From Sphingobacteriaceae bacterium GW460-11-11-14-LB5 (GTDB taxonomy: Bacteria; Bacteroidota; Bacteroidia; Sphingobacteriales; Sphingobacteriaceae), in contig CP021237.1 in the NCBI GenBank assembly GCA_002151545.1, positions 1,736,001 to 1,800,000 of the forward strand: a stretch of 64,000 nucleotides of DNA, given 5' to 3'. Below, piece after piece: positions 1 through 8,673 of this stretch. The position numbers and the translations under genes were made by a program. Each line of letters begins with the position of its first letter. Within the stretch, counting starts at the first letter, position 1. The notes beneath the pieces are model-generated. The model was not told the origin of the DNA, made no database searches, and saw only the letters and a list, made by a program, of their open reading frames with translations.

Positions 1-2
1 AG

Positions 3-59
3 CTGGCACCAGATGGATTAGTTGAAAACATTTTGTTAAACACAAGAACCAAGTTATGA
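3..59 (+). CDS. C-terminal end of an upstream gene (partial)
   Basis: An open frame enters from the left edge and encodes 18 residues, ending LVENILLNTRTKL, before TGA at 57-59. The stop overlaps the next start codon as ATGA, which points to translational coupling inside one operon. Too little is present to name the protein. In related eCIS clusters a DUF4255 (Afp16/Pvc16) cap protein is often found here and is otherwise missing from this window, so it is the contextual guess, but the residues do not prove it. Confidence 0.5.
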   Translation: MAPDGLVENILLNTRTKL

Positions 60-1165
60 GTGCATACCGTAAATTACTTTCTGTTGGTGTAAACCACAAT
101 TATTACGAGGATAACCTTTGCGATGATTTTGGATTCATGCCTACCAGTGCCTCAATAGCTATCATGCGCAATCAGCGCTGGTTATTTAAAACATTTGGCT
201 CGGGGTTTAGCGTGATTACAGAAATAGGCGCCGACTTAAAAAATAAGATCGATCTTTTAGATACCACGCTGCATTTTGGTATCAACTTAAATAATGCCGC
301 CAAATTTTTAGCCGTTACACAATTAAATGAGATCGCACCGAATAAGGATTTTTTGAGTAATAAAAAGGTTTATTTTTCTAATAATGCGTTAAATCCCAAT
401 CTCGAATACCAGATTATTGACAGCATTGTTGGCGACCTGATGAATCTGAACTTTACACTTCCACCTGTAAATACAGAAGTAACGCTAAGGGTAAACTCCC
501 TAACTGAAAATAACCTAATAGTGGATTTCGACAGCGAGGGACTACCTGTTAACGGTCCTTATAAAATTAAGCTCAACGGCAATAAGGTTTTCGAAAAACC
601 GATCAATTTTGGCAAGTTGCCCGATGGACTTTACCATATATCCATCAAAAATGCAGCCGATACCGGTAACGATTTGTTGAGTTATAAAATTTTTAAAAGC
701 AACGAATTAAGTGCACAGTCTATTTTTGGTGTACTGGAAATTAAAATGCCTGCAAGCAATGCCGTAGTTACCGAAACCAGGTTTTTGATCAGTTTTTCAA
801 GGAAATCAACCATCTGGAAATATTATATCATTAACCAGAGCGGTATCGATTTGGATGATTTTGATTTGTTTGTAAAAGATAAGAGTCAGGATGGTACACC
901 AAGCGGAAATCCGGTTTATGCCAAATATACCTTTACCGGAAATCCGGTGCCTGCCAATGATCCCGACCCGATAAATAAAATTGCCGATGCCGATATACTG
1001 CTTTTTAAAAGCAATGTAAAGATCCCTTTTTTTCAAAAAGTAAAACTGGGTATAGAGCTGAGTAAAAAAGACACCGGCGCAGAGGTGGTACTAACCAGGA
1101 ATTTGCCCAATCCGGTACCCGAAAAGCAAGCAGGTGATGAGAGTAAAATATATGTATATGTTTAA
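56..1165 (+). CDS. Unidentified eCIS-operon protein (369 aa)
   Basis: I do not recognise a named family. The protein is soluble, with no signal peptide or membrane segment. The first 130 residues are mixed in character, and the rest looks beta-rich, with possible Ig-like strands around residues 140-225 and again around 235-369. The start overlaps the preceding stop (ATGA), and the gene lies 18 bp before the first sheath gene, so it belongs to the eCIS operon. Its place at the head of the cluster, beside where the cap gene usually sits, suggests a structural or assembly part such as a terminator or sheath-end protein. That role is inferred from position only. Confidence 0.75.
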   Translation: MSAYRKLLSVGVNHNYYEDNLCDDFGFMPTSASIAIMRNQRWLFKTFGSGFSVITEIGADLKNKIDLLDTTLHFGINLNNAAKFLAVTQLNEIAPNKDFLSNKKVYFSNNALNPNLEYQIIDSIVGDLMNLNFTLPPVNTEVTLRVNSLTENNLIVDFDSEGLPVNGPYKIKLNGNKVFEKPINFGKLPDGLYHISIKNAADTGNDLLSYKIFKSNELSAQSIFGVLEIKMPASNAVVTETRFLISFSRKSTIWKYYIINQSGIDLDDFDLFVKDKSQDGTPSGNPVYAKYTFTGNPVPANDPDPINKIADADILLFKSNVKIPFFQKVKLGIELSKKDTGAEVVLTRNLPNPVPEKQAGDESKIYVYV

Positions 1166-1183
1166 AAAATAATTAATCATGAT

Positions 1184-2968
1184 ATGGCGCTAACATATAA
1201 ACATCCAGGGGTTTACGTTGAAGAGATTTCGACTATCCCGCCTTCTATTGCACAGGTAGATACGGCCATCCCCGGCTTTATCGGTTATACTGCAAAACGG
1301 GAAAAAAATGGTGTAGCCTTTGCTGCTAATACACCGGTACGCATTACCTCATTATTAGAGTTTGAGGTTTTCTTTGGTGGTGCCTTCCCTGAAGTACTCG
1401 AAGTAACCATCAATGAGCCCGAAAAAGGTAAATTGACACCAAAAATTGATGTAAGCGCCGCAACAACAGTTACGGGTGTTTCGGGCTATATTTTATACTA
1501 TCATGTAAAAATGTTTTACGAAAACGGCGGCGGTCCATGTTGGGTAATTTCTGCAGGTACGTACAATAGTACGCCGGCAATAACCAAGGCTGCTTTAAAA
1601 CTCGGTTTGCAGGCCTGCGAAAGGGAAGATGAAATTACCCTGCTGCTCATCCCCGAAATTACAGCATTAAGTTCTGCTGCTGATATTAAAGAATTAAACG
1701 ATGGCATGCTCGCACAGTGCGCCAAACTGCAAGATCGTTTTACCATTATAGATGCCCCACAGGTCAATTTATCAACAACCTATTCGGATGCCGATAAATT
1801 CAGGAACGACCTGGTAAGTGCCGATAACCTTAAATATGGCGCCGCATATTACCCGCAGGTACAAACTGGTGCAAGTTATGGCCGGGTAGCCAATGAAGAT
1901 ATTAAAATAGCGGCCGATAACCGAACAGGTGCCAATAATGGAATTTATAAAAAAGTTGGCTCTACTAAAAAAGCAATTACGAAGATTACCGATAAATCTG
2001 TAGCGGCTGTAAAAGCTTCGGCAACCATCACCTTTGATGGTTTAGCCATAACGGGTCATTCGATTTCCATAGCCGGCTTTAGCTTTACTTTTGGTCCGAC
2101 TGGAATTGCAATCGGTGCAAGCACAAGTATAACGGCGACGGCTTTAAAAACGGCAATTGATGGCAATACAGAACTGGCTGCGCTGGTAGAAACTTCGGTA
2201 ACAACATCGGTATTAACTGTAAATGCTAAAACTGCAGGTAACGAAGGCAATGCAATTTCCATTGTTTACGATCCAAAAGGAACTACGCCTCAGATTACCT
2301 TAAGCAGTTCATTGCTAACCGGAGGCTTTGATAGCACAGACTTTGGCTTGTTTAATCAGATCCAGGCAGCGCTTGATGCTTATACCGTTCCGCTTTATCC
2401 TTCGGGCATTATAGCTGGGGTTATGGCACGCGTTGATAGCGACCGTGGGGTGTGGAAAGCGCCCGCAAATGTAAGTTTATTAACCGTTGATAAACCTTTA
2501 CTTACCGTAAGCGATGAGGAGCAGGATTATCTTAATGTAGATGCCACATCGGGCAAAAGCATCAACGTAATCAGGAAATTTGCTGGCCGGGGAACTTTGG
2601 TTTGGGGAGCCAGAACATTGGCTGGTAACGATAACGAATGGCGTTATGTTCCTGTAAGGCGTTTTTTTATCATGGTAGAAGAATCGATCAAAAAAGCAAC
2701 GGAGTTTGTTGTTTTCGAACCAAATGATGCCAGAACATGGATGCGCGTAAAAAACATGTGCCAAAATTACCTCACGGTATTATGGAGGCAGGGTGCATTG
2801 GCCGGAGCCAAAGCCGAAGATGCATTTTTTGTCAATGTGGGTTTGGGCATCACCATGACCTCGCTCGACATTCTGGAAGGACGCCTGATCATAGAAATTG
2901 GAATGGCCGCCGTTAGACCAGCAGAGTTTATTGTCCTTAAATTTTCTCACCTATTAGCAAAATCTTAA
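1184..2968 (+). CDS. Contractile injection system sheath protein 1, with inserted domain
   Basis: This is a phage tail sheath-family protein (Afp2-4/Pvc2-4 type) that forms the contractile outer cylinder. Residues 1-60 begin with the sheath hallmark TYKHPGVYVEEIS. The C-terminal half, about residues 400-594, carries the conserved GTLVWGARTL, EWRYVPVRR and FVVFEPND segments, and ends in AAVRPAEFIVLKFSH, the strand that meshes neighbouring subunits. Compared with the sheath encoded immediately downstream it has an extra block of about 120 residues (roughly 265-385), rich in Thr, Ala, Ile and Gly. This resembles the beta-sandwich domains that decorate some phage tail sheaths. It probably projects from the outer surface of the sheath. 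Only 3 bp separate it from the second sheath gene. Confidence 0.93.
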   Translation: MALTYKHPGVYVEEISTIPPSIAQVDTAIPGFIGYTAKREKNGVAFAANTPVRITSLLEFEVFFGGAFPEVLEVTINEPEKGKLTPKIDVSAATTVTGVSGYILYYHVKMFYENGGGPCWVISAGTYNSTPAITKAALKLGLQACEREDEITLLLIPEITALSSAADIKELNDGMLAQCAKLQDRFTIIDAPQVNLSTTYSDADKFRNDLVSADNLKYGAAYYPQVQTGASYGRVANEDIKIAADNRTGANNGIYKKVGSTKKAITKITDKSVAAVKASATITFDGLAITGHSISIAGFSFTFGPTGIAIGASTSITATALKTAIDGNTELAALVETSVTTSVLTVNAKTAGNEGNAISIVYDPKGTTPQITLSSSLLTGGFDSTDFGLFNQIQAALDAYTVPLYPSGIIAGVMARVDSDRGVWKAPANVSLLTVDKPLLTVSDEEQDYLNVDATSGKSINVIRKFAGRGTLVWGARTLAGNDNEWRYVPVRRFFIMVEESIKKATEFVVFEPNDARTWMRVKNMCQNYLTVLWRQGALAGAKAEDAFFVNVGLGITMTSLDILEGRLIIEIGMAAVRPAEFIVLKFSHLLAKS

Positions 2969-2971
2969 ATT

Positions 2972-4417
2972 ATGGCAACCAATTATAAAACCCCTGGCGT
3001 TTACATAGAGGAAATAAGTAAACTGCCGGCATCAATAGCAGCAGTTGAAACGGCTATTCCTGCATTTATCGGCCGTACCGAATTTGCCAAAGATGAAAAT
3101 GGGAACGATGTTTTACCTGCTGCGCCAACGAAGTTGCCAACCCCCATCCGGATTACTTCGTTTCTTGACTATCAAAAATATTTTGGCGGTGCCAATTCAG
3201 AAACAACGGTTTTCGAAACCAGTGGTATACCCACTATAACCGACACTGAAGTTGACGGTAAAATAGTAAAACGGGTAATAAGCTGTGATGCCAAAAAAAG
3301 CGAGACGAGCGGTAAATACATGTATTATGCGATACAAATGTTCTATGCAAATGGTGGCGGAGCCTGTTATATTGTTTCGAGCGGAAGTTACAGTACCGAT
3401 TTAACCACAGATGCTGCCAAAGCGGGTTTAGATGCAATTGCAAAAGTTGACGAACCAACGATGCTGGTATTTACCGATAAGCATAAATTATTAAATAGTA
3501 CCAAATCAGGCTATAAAGATGTTTATGATTATGCATTAATGCAATGCGCGAAACTGCAAGACCGTATAGCCATTTTTGATGCCTGGGTATTATCCGATTC
3601 TCCCTATGCCGATGCCGGTATTGTGCGGAACGATATTGGTACAGCAAATTTAAAATATGGTGCCGCTTATTATCCCTGGCTGCAAAGTACATTAAGTTAT
3701 GCCTATAACGAACAGGTAAAAGTAAAACACCAGGTAAATGCCGGTAACGGACCTTATAACGATCTAACCTTAGCTGACATTAAAGCCCTGGATTTAAGTA
3801 CCTATCGTGCACTGGTAAACGAAATGGATAAAAATGTAATCGATTTGCCGCCTTCGGGCGCAGTAGCAGGGATAATGGCAAGGGTTGATAACAACCGTGG
3901 CGTTTGGAAAGCACCGGCTAACGAGAGCGTAAACCTGGTTACTGGCCCCTCATTAAAAGTTACCGCACAACAGCAGGAAACACTTAATATAGACCCAACT
4001 ACGGGTAAATCAATTAACGTAATCCGCTTTTTTACAGGCAAGGGAACTTTGGTTTGGGGAGCACGTACCCTGGCAGGAAACGATAACGAATGGCGGTACA
4101 TTTCGGTAAGGCGTTTTTATAATTTTGTTGAAGAGAGCGTTAAAAAAGCCACTGAGTTTGTGGTTTTCGAACCCAATGATGCCAATACCTGGCTGCGCGT
4201 AAAAACCATGTGCGAGAATTTCTTAAACCAGCTCTGGCGTCAGGGGGCATTACAGGGCGCAAAACCCGACGACGCCTACTTCGTGCGCATTGGTTTGGGG
4301 GTAACCATGACCTCGCTTGATATCCTCGAAGGCAGAATGAATGTAGAAATCGGCATGGCAGCCGTGCGCCCGGCAGAATTTATCATCTTAAAATTCTCAC
4401 ATAAATTACAAGAATAA
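2972..4417 (+). CDS. Contractile injection system sheath protein 2
   Basis: This is the second sheath paralogue (481 aa). The N-terminus (YKTPGVYIEEISKLPAS) and the whole C-terminal core (VWGARTLAGNDNEWRY, FVVFEPNDANTW, AAVRPAEFIILKFSH) match the first sheath closely, but the roughly 120-residue inserted domain is absent. eCIS particles commonly have two or three sheath paralogues, one making the bulk of the tube and others the baseplate-proximal ring or a surface variant. The sequence alone does not show which plays which part here. It is followed, 22 bp on, by the tube genes. Confidence 0.93.
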   Translation: MATNYKTPGVYIEEISKLPASIAAVETAIPAFIGRTEFAKDENGNDVLPAAPTKLPTPIRITSFLDYQKYFGGANSETTVFETSGIPTITDTEVDGKIVKRVISCDAKKSETSGKYMYYAIQMFYANGGGACYIVSSGSYSTDLTTDAAKAGLDAIAKVDEPTMLVFTDKHKLLNSTKSGYKDVYDYALMQCAKLQDRIAIFDAWVLSDSPYADAGIVRNDIGTANLKYGAAYYPWLQSTLSYAYNEQVKVKHQVNAGNGPYNDLTLADIKALDLSTYRALVNEMDKNVIDLPPSGAVAGIMARVDNNRGVWKAPANESVNLVTGPSLKVTAQQQETLNIDPTTGKSINVIRFFTGKGTLVWGARTLAGNDNEWRYISVRRFYNFVEESVKKATEFVVFEPNDANTWLRVKTMCENFLNQLWRQGALQGAKPDDAYFVRIGLGVTMTSLDILEGRMNVEIGMAAVRPAEFIILKFSHKLQE

Positions 4418-4439
4418 TTCATCATAAATTATAAAAATT

Positions 4440-4874
4440 ATGGCAAATACTTATCCATTGCCGGTGTTTCACTTTCAGGTGGAATGGGGCGGTTCGCGAA
4501 TTGGTTTTACAGAGGTTAGCGGTTTAACCGTTGAAACCCAGTCTATTGATTATCGCGAAGGAAACTCGCCAGAATACCATGTTACCAAAATGCCCGGAAT
4601 GCAGCAATATACTGCCATTTCGATGAAAAGAGGCATAACAAAAGGCGATAACGAACTTTTTCAATGGTTTAATACCGTGAGTTTGAATAAAATTGAACGC
4701 AGGGATTTAACAATCAGTTTGCTTAACGAAAGTCACGAACCGGTGGTGGTTTGGAAAGTTAGGGGCGCATGGCCGTCAAAAGTAGACGGGCCAACATTAA
4801 ACTCTACCGGTAACGAAGTCGCCATAGAAACGGTTGAACTGGCACACGAAGGTTTAAGTATTGAGTTTACCTAG
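4440..4874 (+). CDS. Contractile injection system inner tube protein 1
   Basis: This is a T4 gp19/Hcp-like tube protein (Afp1/Pvc1 type, 144 aa). Hexameric rings of it would stack into the rigid inner tube inside the sheath. Family signs are the opening PLPVFHFQVEWGG, the FTEVSGL motif, YREGN, the MKRGI strand, and a C-terminus with WKVRGAWPSKVDGPTLN followed by the IETVELAHEGL closing strand. Its length is normal for the family. It sits between the sheath genes and a second tube gene, as in Afp and PVC clusters. Confidence 0.93.
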   Translation: MANTYPLPVFHFQVEWGGSRIGFTEVSGLTVETQSIDYREGNSPEYHVTKMPGMQQYTAISMKRGITKGDNELFQWFNTVSLNKIERRDLTISLLNESHEPVVVWKVRGAWPSKVDGPTLNSTGNEVAIETVELAHEGLSIEFT

Positions 4875-4879
4875 CTGTT

Positions 4880-5338
4880 ATGAAGATTGTAAATCCTCCT
4901 GTTGGTTTCCATTTTTTGCTCCGCATAGAAGGTTTATCTCCACAATATGATGGCCTGCCCGATATTGGTTTTACGGATGCAACGGGTTTTGAGGCAAATA
5001 TTGCGACAGAAGAGTATAAAGAAGGAGGAGAAAACCGCTTTGCACATAAATTGCCAACTGCGGTAACTTACAGCAACCTTACATTAAAAAGGGGATTGTT
5101 GATTGGCTCGGCAGCAATGAAATGGTTTAAAGAATCGGTAGAGGCGTTTACATTCAACCCTAAAGATATTACCCTGATTTTGCTGAACGATGCACATGTT
5201 CCCCTGCAGGCCTGGAATTTTGTAAATGCTTATCCTGTAAAGTGGTCGGTAGAGGGTTTTAATGCACAGCAGAACGGCCTGGTAATAGAAAGTATAGAGT
5301 TTGCACACCAGTATTTTAGAAGGATCGAAATTTTTTAA
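4880..5338 (+). CDS. Contractile injection system inner tube protein 2
   Basis: This is a second gp19-like tube protein (152 aa, probably the Afp5 counterpart). It shares the plan of the first: an N-terminal strand VGFHFLLRIEGL, the IGFTDATGFEAN loop, LTLKRGLLIGS, and a terminal IESIEFAHQYFRRIEIF strand. The divergence from the first tube protein fits a specialised ring at the baseplate end that joins tube to hub, as Afp5 does. That assignment is by order and analogy. It begins 5 bp after the stop of the first tube gene. Confidence 0.9.
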   Translation: MKIVNPPVGFHFLLRIEGLSPQYDGLPDIGFTDATGFEANIATEEYKEGGENRFAHKLPTAVTYSNLTLKRGLLIGSAAMKWFKESVEAFTFNPKDITLILLNDAHVPLQAWNFVNAYPVKWSVEGFNAQQNGLVIESIEFAHQYFRRIEIF

Positions 5339-5350
5339 CCACAAGTACAC

Positions 5351-5512
5351 ATGCCAGTAGAAATTAGGGAACTGAATATTACAGCAACCGTAACCAACAA
5401 TGTTGCCAGATCTGCGCCACCAAGTGCAACCGGACAAACGGCTACGGATAAGAAATTAAAGAAGGCATTGGAGGAGTTGAGATTACAGATCAAAAATAAG
5501 AATGAGAGGTAA
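5351..5512 (+). CDS. Small DUF5908-like protein at the Afp6 position (53 aa)
   Basis: This short gene starts with MPVEIRELNITATV, a recognisable opening of the small DUF5908 proteins found in Bacteroidota injection clusters. It then has a flexible Ser/Pro/Thr-rich middle and a charged helix (KKLKKALEELRLQIKNKNER). It fills the gap between the second tube gene and the LysM adaptor gene, exactly where Afp6/Pvc6, also a tiny protein, lies in the prototype clusters. It ends 2 bp before the next ATG. The function of Afp6-type proteins is not known to me. A basic amphipathic helix would suit a clamp or chaperone for the tube. It falls below common length cut-offs and is easily missed. Confidence 0.8.
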   Translation: MPVEIRELNITATVTNNVARSAPPSATGQTATDKKLKKALEELRLQIKNKNER

Positions 5513-5514
5513 CT

Positions 5515-6234
5515 ATGGCTTTAAGTCAACTGCATGATCGATTGGGCAATCTGGAAAAACTCGTCATAGATGTTTATTCAGATAACAATTTTTCGGGTTC
5601 ACCCATCGAAACTTTTAAGGTGTTGTACAATCCCAATACTTATTTTATCGATTATAAAAACGAACTCGATCACGATGCACCGGTAAATGCTGCCGATGGG
5701 GTTGGGGAGTTTAAATCGTCGAGGGGAAAAGAGCTTAATTTAGACTTGCTTTGGGATGCCACATCTGCTTCTTATTCGGGCAGTTCAACCTTTCAGGCCG
5801 ATGTACAAAATGATAAGACCGTACACAAGGTGATCGAGCATTTTATCGATAGCTGTTTCAAGATTAAGGAAGATACGCATCAGCCAAACTTTTTGAAAAT
5901 ACACTGGGGCGAGCTTACTTTTCAGGGTATGCTTACCGCGGTTAAAGTTACCTACACGCTGTTCGATAATAGCGGAAAACCACTTAGGGCAAAAACCGAC
6001 TGCACTTTTACCAGTTATACCTCACTCACCGAACAATCGAACGAACAACGACGCAGTTCACCCGATTTAACACATTACAGAAATGTAGAGGGCAATAATC
6101 CGCTGCCTTTAATGACATACCATATTTATAAAAACGACAGGTATTATTTGGAAGTGGCTAAGGCCAACAGTCTGAATAATTTTAGAAAATTAAAACAGGG
6201 AGCGCGTATTACGTTCCCTCCAATCGAAAAATAA
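5515..6234 (+). CDS. LysM-type tube/baseplate adaptor (Afp7-like)
   Basis: This 239-residue protein has the arrangement of Afp7/Pvc7. An N-terminal beta domain (IETFKVLYNPNTYFIDYKNE, then GKELNLDLLWDAT and a FLKIHWGELTFQGMLTAVKVTYTLFD block) is followed by a C-terminal LysM-like segment from about residue 190 (LMTYHIYKNDRYYLEVAKANSLNNF, then LKQGARITFPP). In the known particles this protein collars the spike and attaches the tube to the central hub. LysM here is a structural fold rather than a peptidoglycan-targeting tag, and there is no signal peptide. It is translated from just after the small Afp6-position gene and 6 bp before the spike gene. Confidence 0.88.
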   Translation: MALSQLHDRLGNLEKLVIDVYSDNNFSGSPIETFKVLYNPNTYFIDYKNELDHDAPVNAADGVGEFKSSRGKELNLDLLWDATSASYSGSSTFQADVQNDKTVHKVIEHFIDSCFKIKEDTHQPNFLKIHWGELTFQGMLTAVKVTYTLFDNSGKPLRAKTDCTFTSYTSLTEQSNEQRRSSPDLTHYRNVEGNNPLPLMTYHIYKNDRYYLEVAKANSLNNFRKLKQGARITFPPIEK

Positions 6235-6240
6235 TTTACC

Positions 6241-7968
6241 ATGCCAGCTAATTCAGGTGCTCAGAGTTTTAGTATTAAAGTAAACGGACAGGCTTTGTCT
6301 GATGCGGTTGGTATTTTGGAAATTGTGGTTACCAACCTGGTTAATGCCATACCAAAGGCCAGGGTGGTGGTGATGGACGGGAGTGCAGCAGCCCAAAATT
6401 TTGAATTGAGCAATGGCACAGATTTTATACCCGGAGCCGAAATTGAGATTGCCGCTGGTTACAACGGCGAAAATGAAGTGATATTTTCAGGTTTAATCAT
6501 TAGTCAAACCATTAAAGCCAACGAAAGTGGCAGTCAGATGGAAATAGAATGCAGGGATAAAGCCGTTAAACTTACCGCAGGACGTAAAAATAAAATCTGG
6601 GAAAACACCAGTGATGCTGATGCCATTACCGATCTGGCTGGGCAAAATGGCATTACTGCCGATATAGATGGATTAGACTTGCAGCACAAGCAATTGGTAC
6701 AGTTTAATTGCAGCAATTGGGATTTTATTGTTACCCGTGCCGAATTAAATAGTGCTTTGATCATAACTGAGGCAGGAAAACTAAGCATTGCCTTGCCCGA
6801 TGCGGGGCAGGAGATTACGGCTACCTATACTTATGGCTCCGAAATTTACGATTTCGAAGCCCAGATGGACGCCCGTACGCAATATCCTCAGGTGATTACC
6901 AAAAACTGGAATTATACCAGCCAGGAAGTAAAAGAAGAAACATCAACAGCAAAATCGTTGCCCCAACAGGGAAATATTTCGGGCGATGATTTGTCAGGTG
7001 TACTCGGATGGGAAGATAACAGTCTTTATCATTCGGGCAATGTTGCCGAACAGGAATCGGCCGAATGGGCAAGTGCACAACTGTTCAGGAGCAGGTTAAA
7101 CAGGCTTATCGGCAATTTTAGGGTGCAGGGTGATCATAAGTTGAAACCTGGAATTATTGTGGAACTGTTGGGCATAGGTGAACGTTTTAGCGGTAAATGC
7201 TGGGTAACCGGTGTAATCCATTCCTATTCAGGCGAAGCAGCGTGGTACAGTCATGTCCAGTTCGGACTTGATAAAAACCTTCACAGCTACAGCTTCGATG
7301 ATATTGTAGAAAAACCTGCTTCCGGAATCATTCCACCGGTAAATGGATTGCAGATCGGTATCGTTACCCAGCTGGAAAGTGATCCCGATGGTGAAAACCG
7401 GATCAGGGTGCGTTTGCCTACCGTTGAAAAGGAAGGTGATGGGATTTGGGCCAGATTGGCGGCCGTAGATGCCGGGAAAGACCATGGATGGGTTTGGAAT
7501 CCCGAAATAGACGATGAAGTAATTGTCGGTTTCATAAACGACGATCCGAGGGATGCCGTGATTTTAGGCCGATTATATAGCAGTTCATTTCCACCACATG
7601 TAGAGGCTAAAGATGATAATTACCTGAAGGGATTATCCACGAAATCGAAACTGCAGTTATCGTTTGATGATGAAAAGAAAATCATCAAAATAGAAACACC
7701 GGGAGGTCATTCCATAAAGCTCGATGAAGACCAGAAACAAATCGCTATTCAGGATATGAATGGCAACAAAATAGAAATGGGAGAGGACGGGATCAAGATT
7801 GAAAGTATTAAAGACATTACGCTAAAAGCATCAGGCGATTTAAAAATCGATGGAACAAACATTACGACCAACGCCAATGCACAATTAAAACTAAGCGGAA
7901 GCGGAGGCACCGAATTAAGTTCGTCGGCGATTACAAAAGTGAAGGGAAGCATGGTTCAAATTAATTAA
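6241..7968 (+). CDS. VgrG-like central spike protein (Afp8-like)
   Basis: This 575-residue trimeric hub/spike protein corresponds to T4 gp27-gp5, Afp8 and Pvc8. Residues 1-350 form the gp27-like hub domains (ELSNGTDFIPGAEIEIAAGYNG, then HKLKPGIIVELLGIGERFSGKCWVTGV). Residues about 365-450 form the gp5 OB-fold (GIVTQLESDPDGENRIRVRLP, GWVWNPEIDDEVIVGFINDDPRDAVILGRLY). The end is a repetitive beta-helix needle with alternating short motifs such as KIDGTNITTNANAQLKLSGSG. There is no extra effector domain beyond the needle. The next gene encodes the PAAR tip that should cap this needle. Confidence 0.93.
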   Translation: MPANSGAQSFSIKVNGQALSDAVGILEIVVTNLVNAIPKARVVVMDGSAAAQNFELSNGTDFIPGAEIEIAAGYNGENEVIFSGLIISQTIKANESGSQMEIECRDKAVKLTAGRKNKIWENTSDADAITDLAGQNGITADIDGLDLQHKQLVQFNCSNWDFIVTRAELNSALIITEAGKLSIALPDAGQEITATYTYGSEIYDFEAQMDARTQYPQVITKNWNYTSQEVKEETSTAKSLPQQGNISGDDLSGVLGWEDNSLYHSGNVAEQESAEWASAQLFRSRLNRLIGNFRVQGDHKLKPGIIVELLGIGERFSGKCWVTGVIHSYSGEAAWYSHVQFGLDKNLHSYSFDDIVEKPASGIIPPVNGLQIGIVTQLESDPDGENRIRVRLPTVEKEGDGIWARLAAVDAGKDHGWVWNPEIDDEVIVGFINDDPRDAVILGRLYSSSFPPHVEAKDDNYLKGLSTKSKLQLSFDDEKKIIKIETPGGHSIKLDEDQKQIAIQDMNGNKIEMGEDGIKIESIKDITLKASGDLKIDGTNITTNANAQLKLSGSGGTELSSSAITKVKGSMVQIN

Positions 7969-7970
7969 AA

Positions 7971-8249
7971 ATGGCAAACGCAGCAAGAGTAACCGATACC
8001 ACTAACCACGGTGGAACTATAATTGGCCCTGGGGTACCTACCGTTTTAATAGGTGGCATGCCTGCCAGCGTGGTTGGCGATAACCATGTTTGTGTATTGC
8101 CGCCAAATAGTCATCAGCCAACCGTAAGTCCTTTTCCGGCAGGTAGTGCAACGGTATTTATTGGTGGTTTGCCTGCGGTAAGAACCGGCGATAGCTGTAT
8201 TTGTGGCGCAAGTGCCGTAGTGGGCTGCCCAACTGTAACAATAGGATAA
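7971..8249 (+). CDS. PAAR-domain spike tip (Afp10-like)
   Basis: This is a 92-residue single-domain PAAR protein that forms the sharp cone on the VgrG-like needle. It has the internal pseudo-repeat typical of PAAR (TVLIGGMPASVVGD, and later TVFIGGLPAVRTGD) and His and Cys residues near the tip (H13, the DNHVCV stretch, the SCICGAS stretch) that can bind the structural metal ion. It has no N- or C-terminal extension, so it is not an evolved-PAAR toxin. It follows the spike gene by 2 bp and is followed by gp25 with 1 bp between. Confidence 0.93.
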   Translation: MANAARVTDTTNHGGTIIGPGVPTVLIGGMPASVVGDNHVCVLPPNSHQPTVSPFPAGSATVFIGGLPAVRTGDSCICGASAVVGCPTVTIG

Positions 8250-8250
8250 A

Positions 8251-8670
8251 ATGGATACTGAAAATAACTTTTTAGGCAAAGGCTGGACTTTTCCGCCAGT
8301 AATTACCAAGTATGAAGGTACCGATCGCTTTGCAACCGGCATGGTAAGCGACGTGATTGATATTAACCAGAGCCTCGAAATCCTTTTTGGTACGGCAGTG
8401 GGCGAAAGGGTAATGCAGGCCGAATATGGTTGCAATGTGGAAGATATGATTTTCGAGCCCATTAATGTTACACTGGTGACCAGGATCACCGAAAGGATAA
8501 GAAGGGCCATAATTTATTACGAGCCACGCATTAAACTCGATAAACTGGATGTTTTTAAAAATGAAGAAAACGGAATCATCAACCTGGTAATAGAATACAC
8601 CGTCAGGAGTACCAATACCAGGAACAATATTGTTTACCCTTATTATTTAACCGAAGGCACAAATATTTAA
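8251..8670 (+). CDS. gp25-like baseplate wedge protein (Afp9-like)
   Basis: This is a 139-residue member of the gp25/W (lysozyme-like fold) family, which links the hub to the wedges and begins sheath assembly. The conserved core is visible: DINQSLEILFGTAVGERVMQ, the EYGCNVEDMIFEPIN helix, then EPRIKLDKLDVF and a closing strand NLVIEYTVRSTNTRNNIVYPYYL. Length and order relative to the J-type baseplate gene (3 bp downstream) are as in Afp and PVC clusters. Confidence 0.93.
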   Translation: MDTENNFLGKGWTFPPVITKYEGTDRFATGMVSDVIDINQSLEILFGTAVGERVMQAEYGCNVEDMIFEPINVTLVTRITERIRRAIIYYEPRIKLDKLDVFKNEENGIINLVIEYTVRSTNTRNNIVYPYYLTEGTNI

Positions 8671-8673
8671 GAA

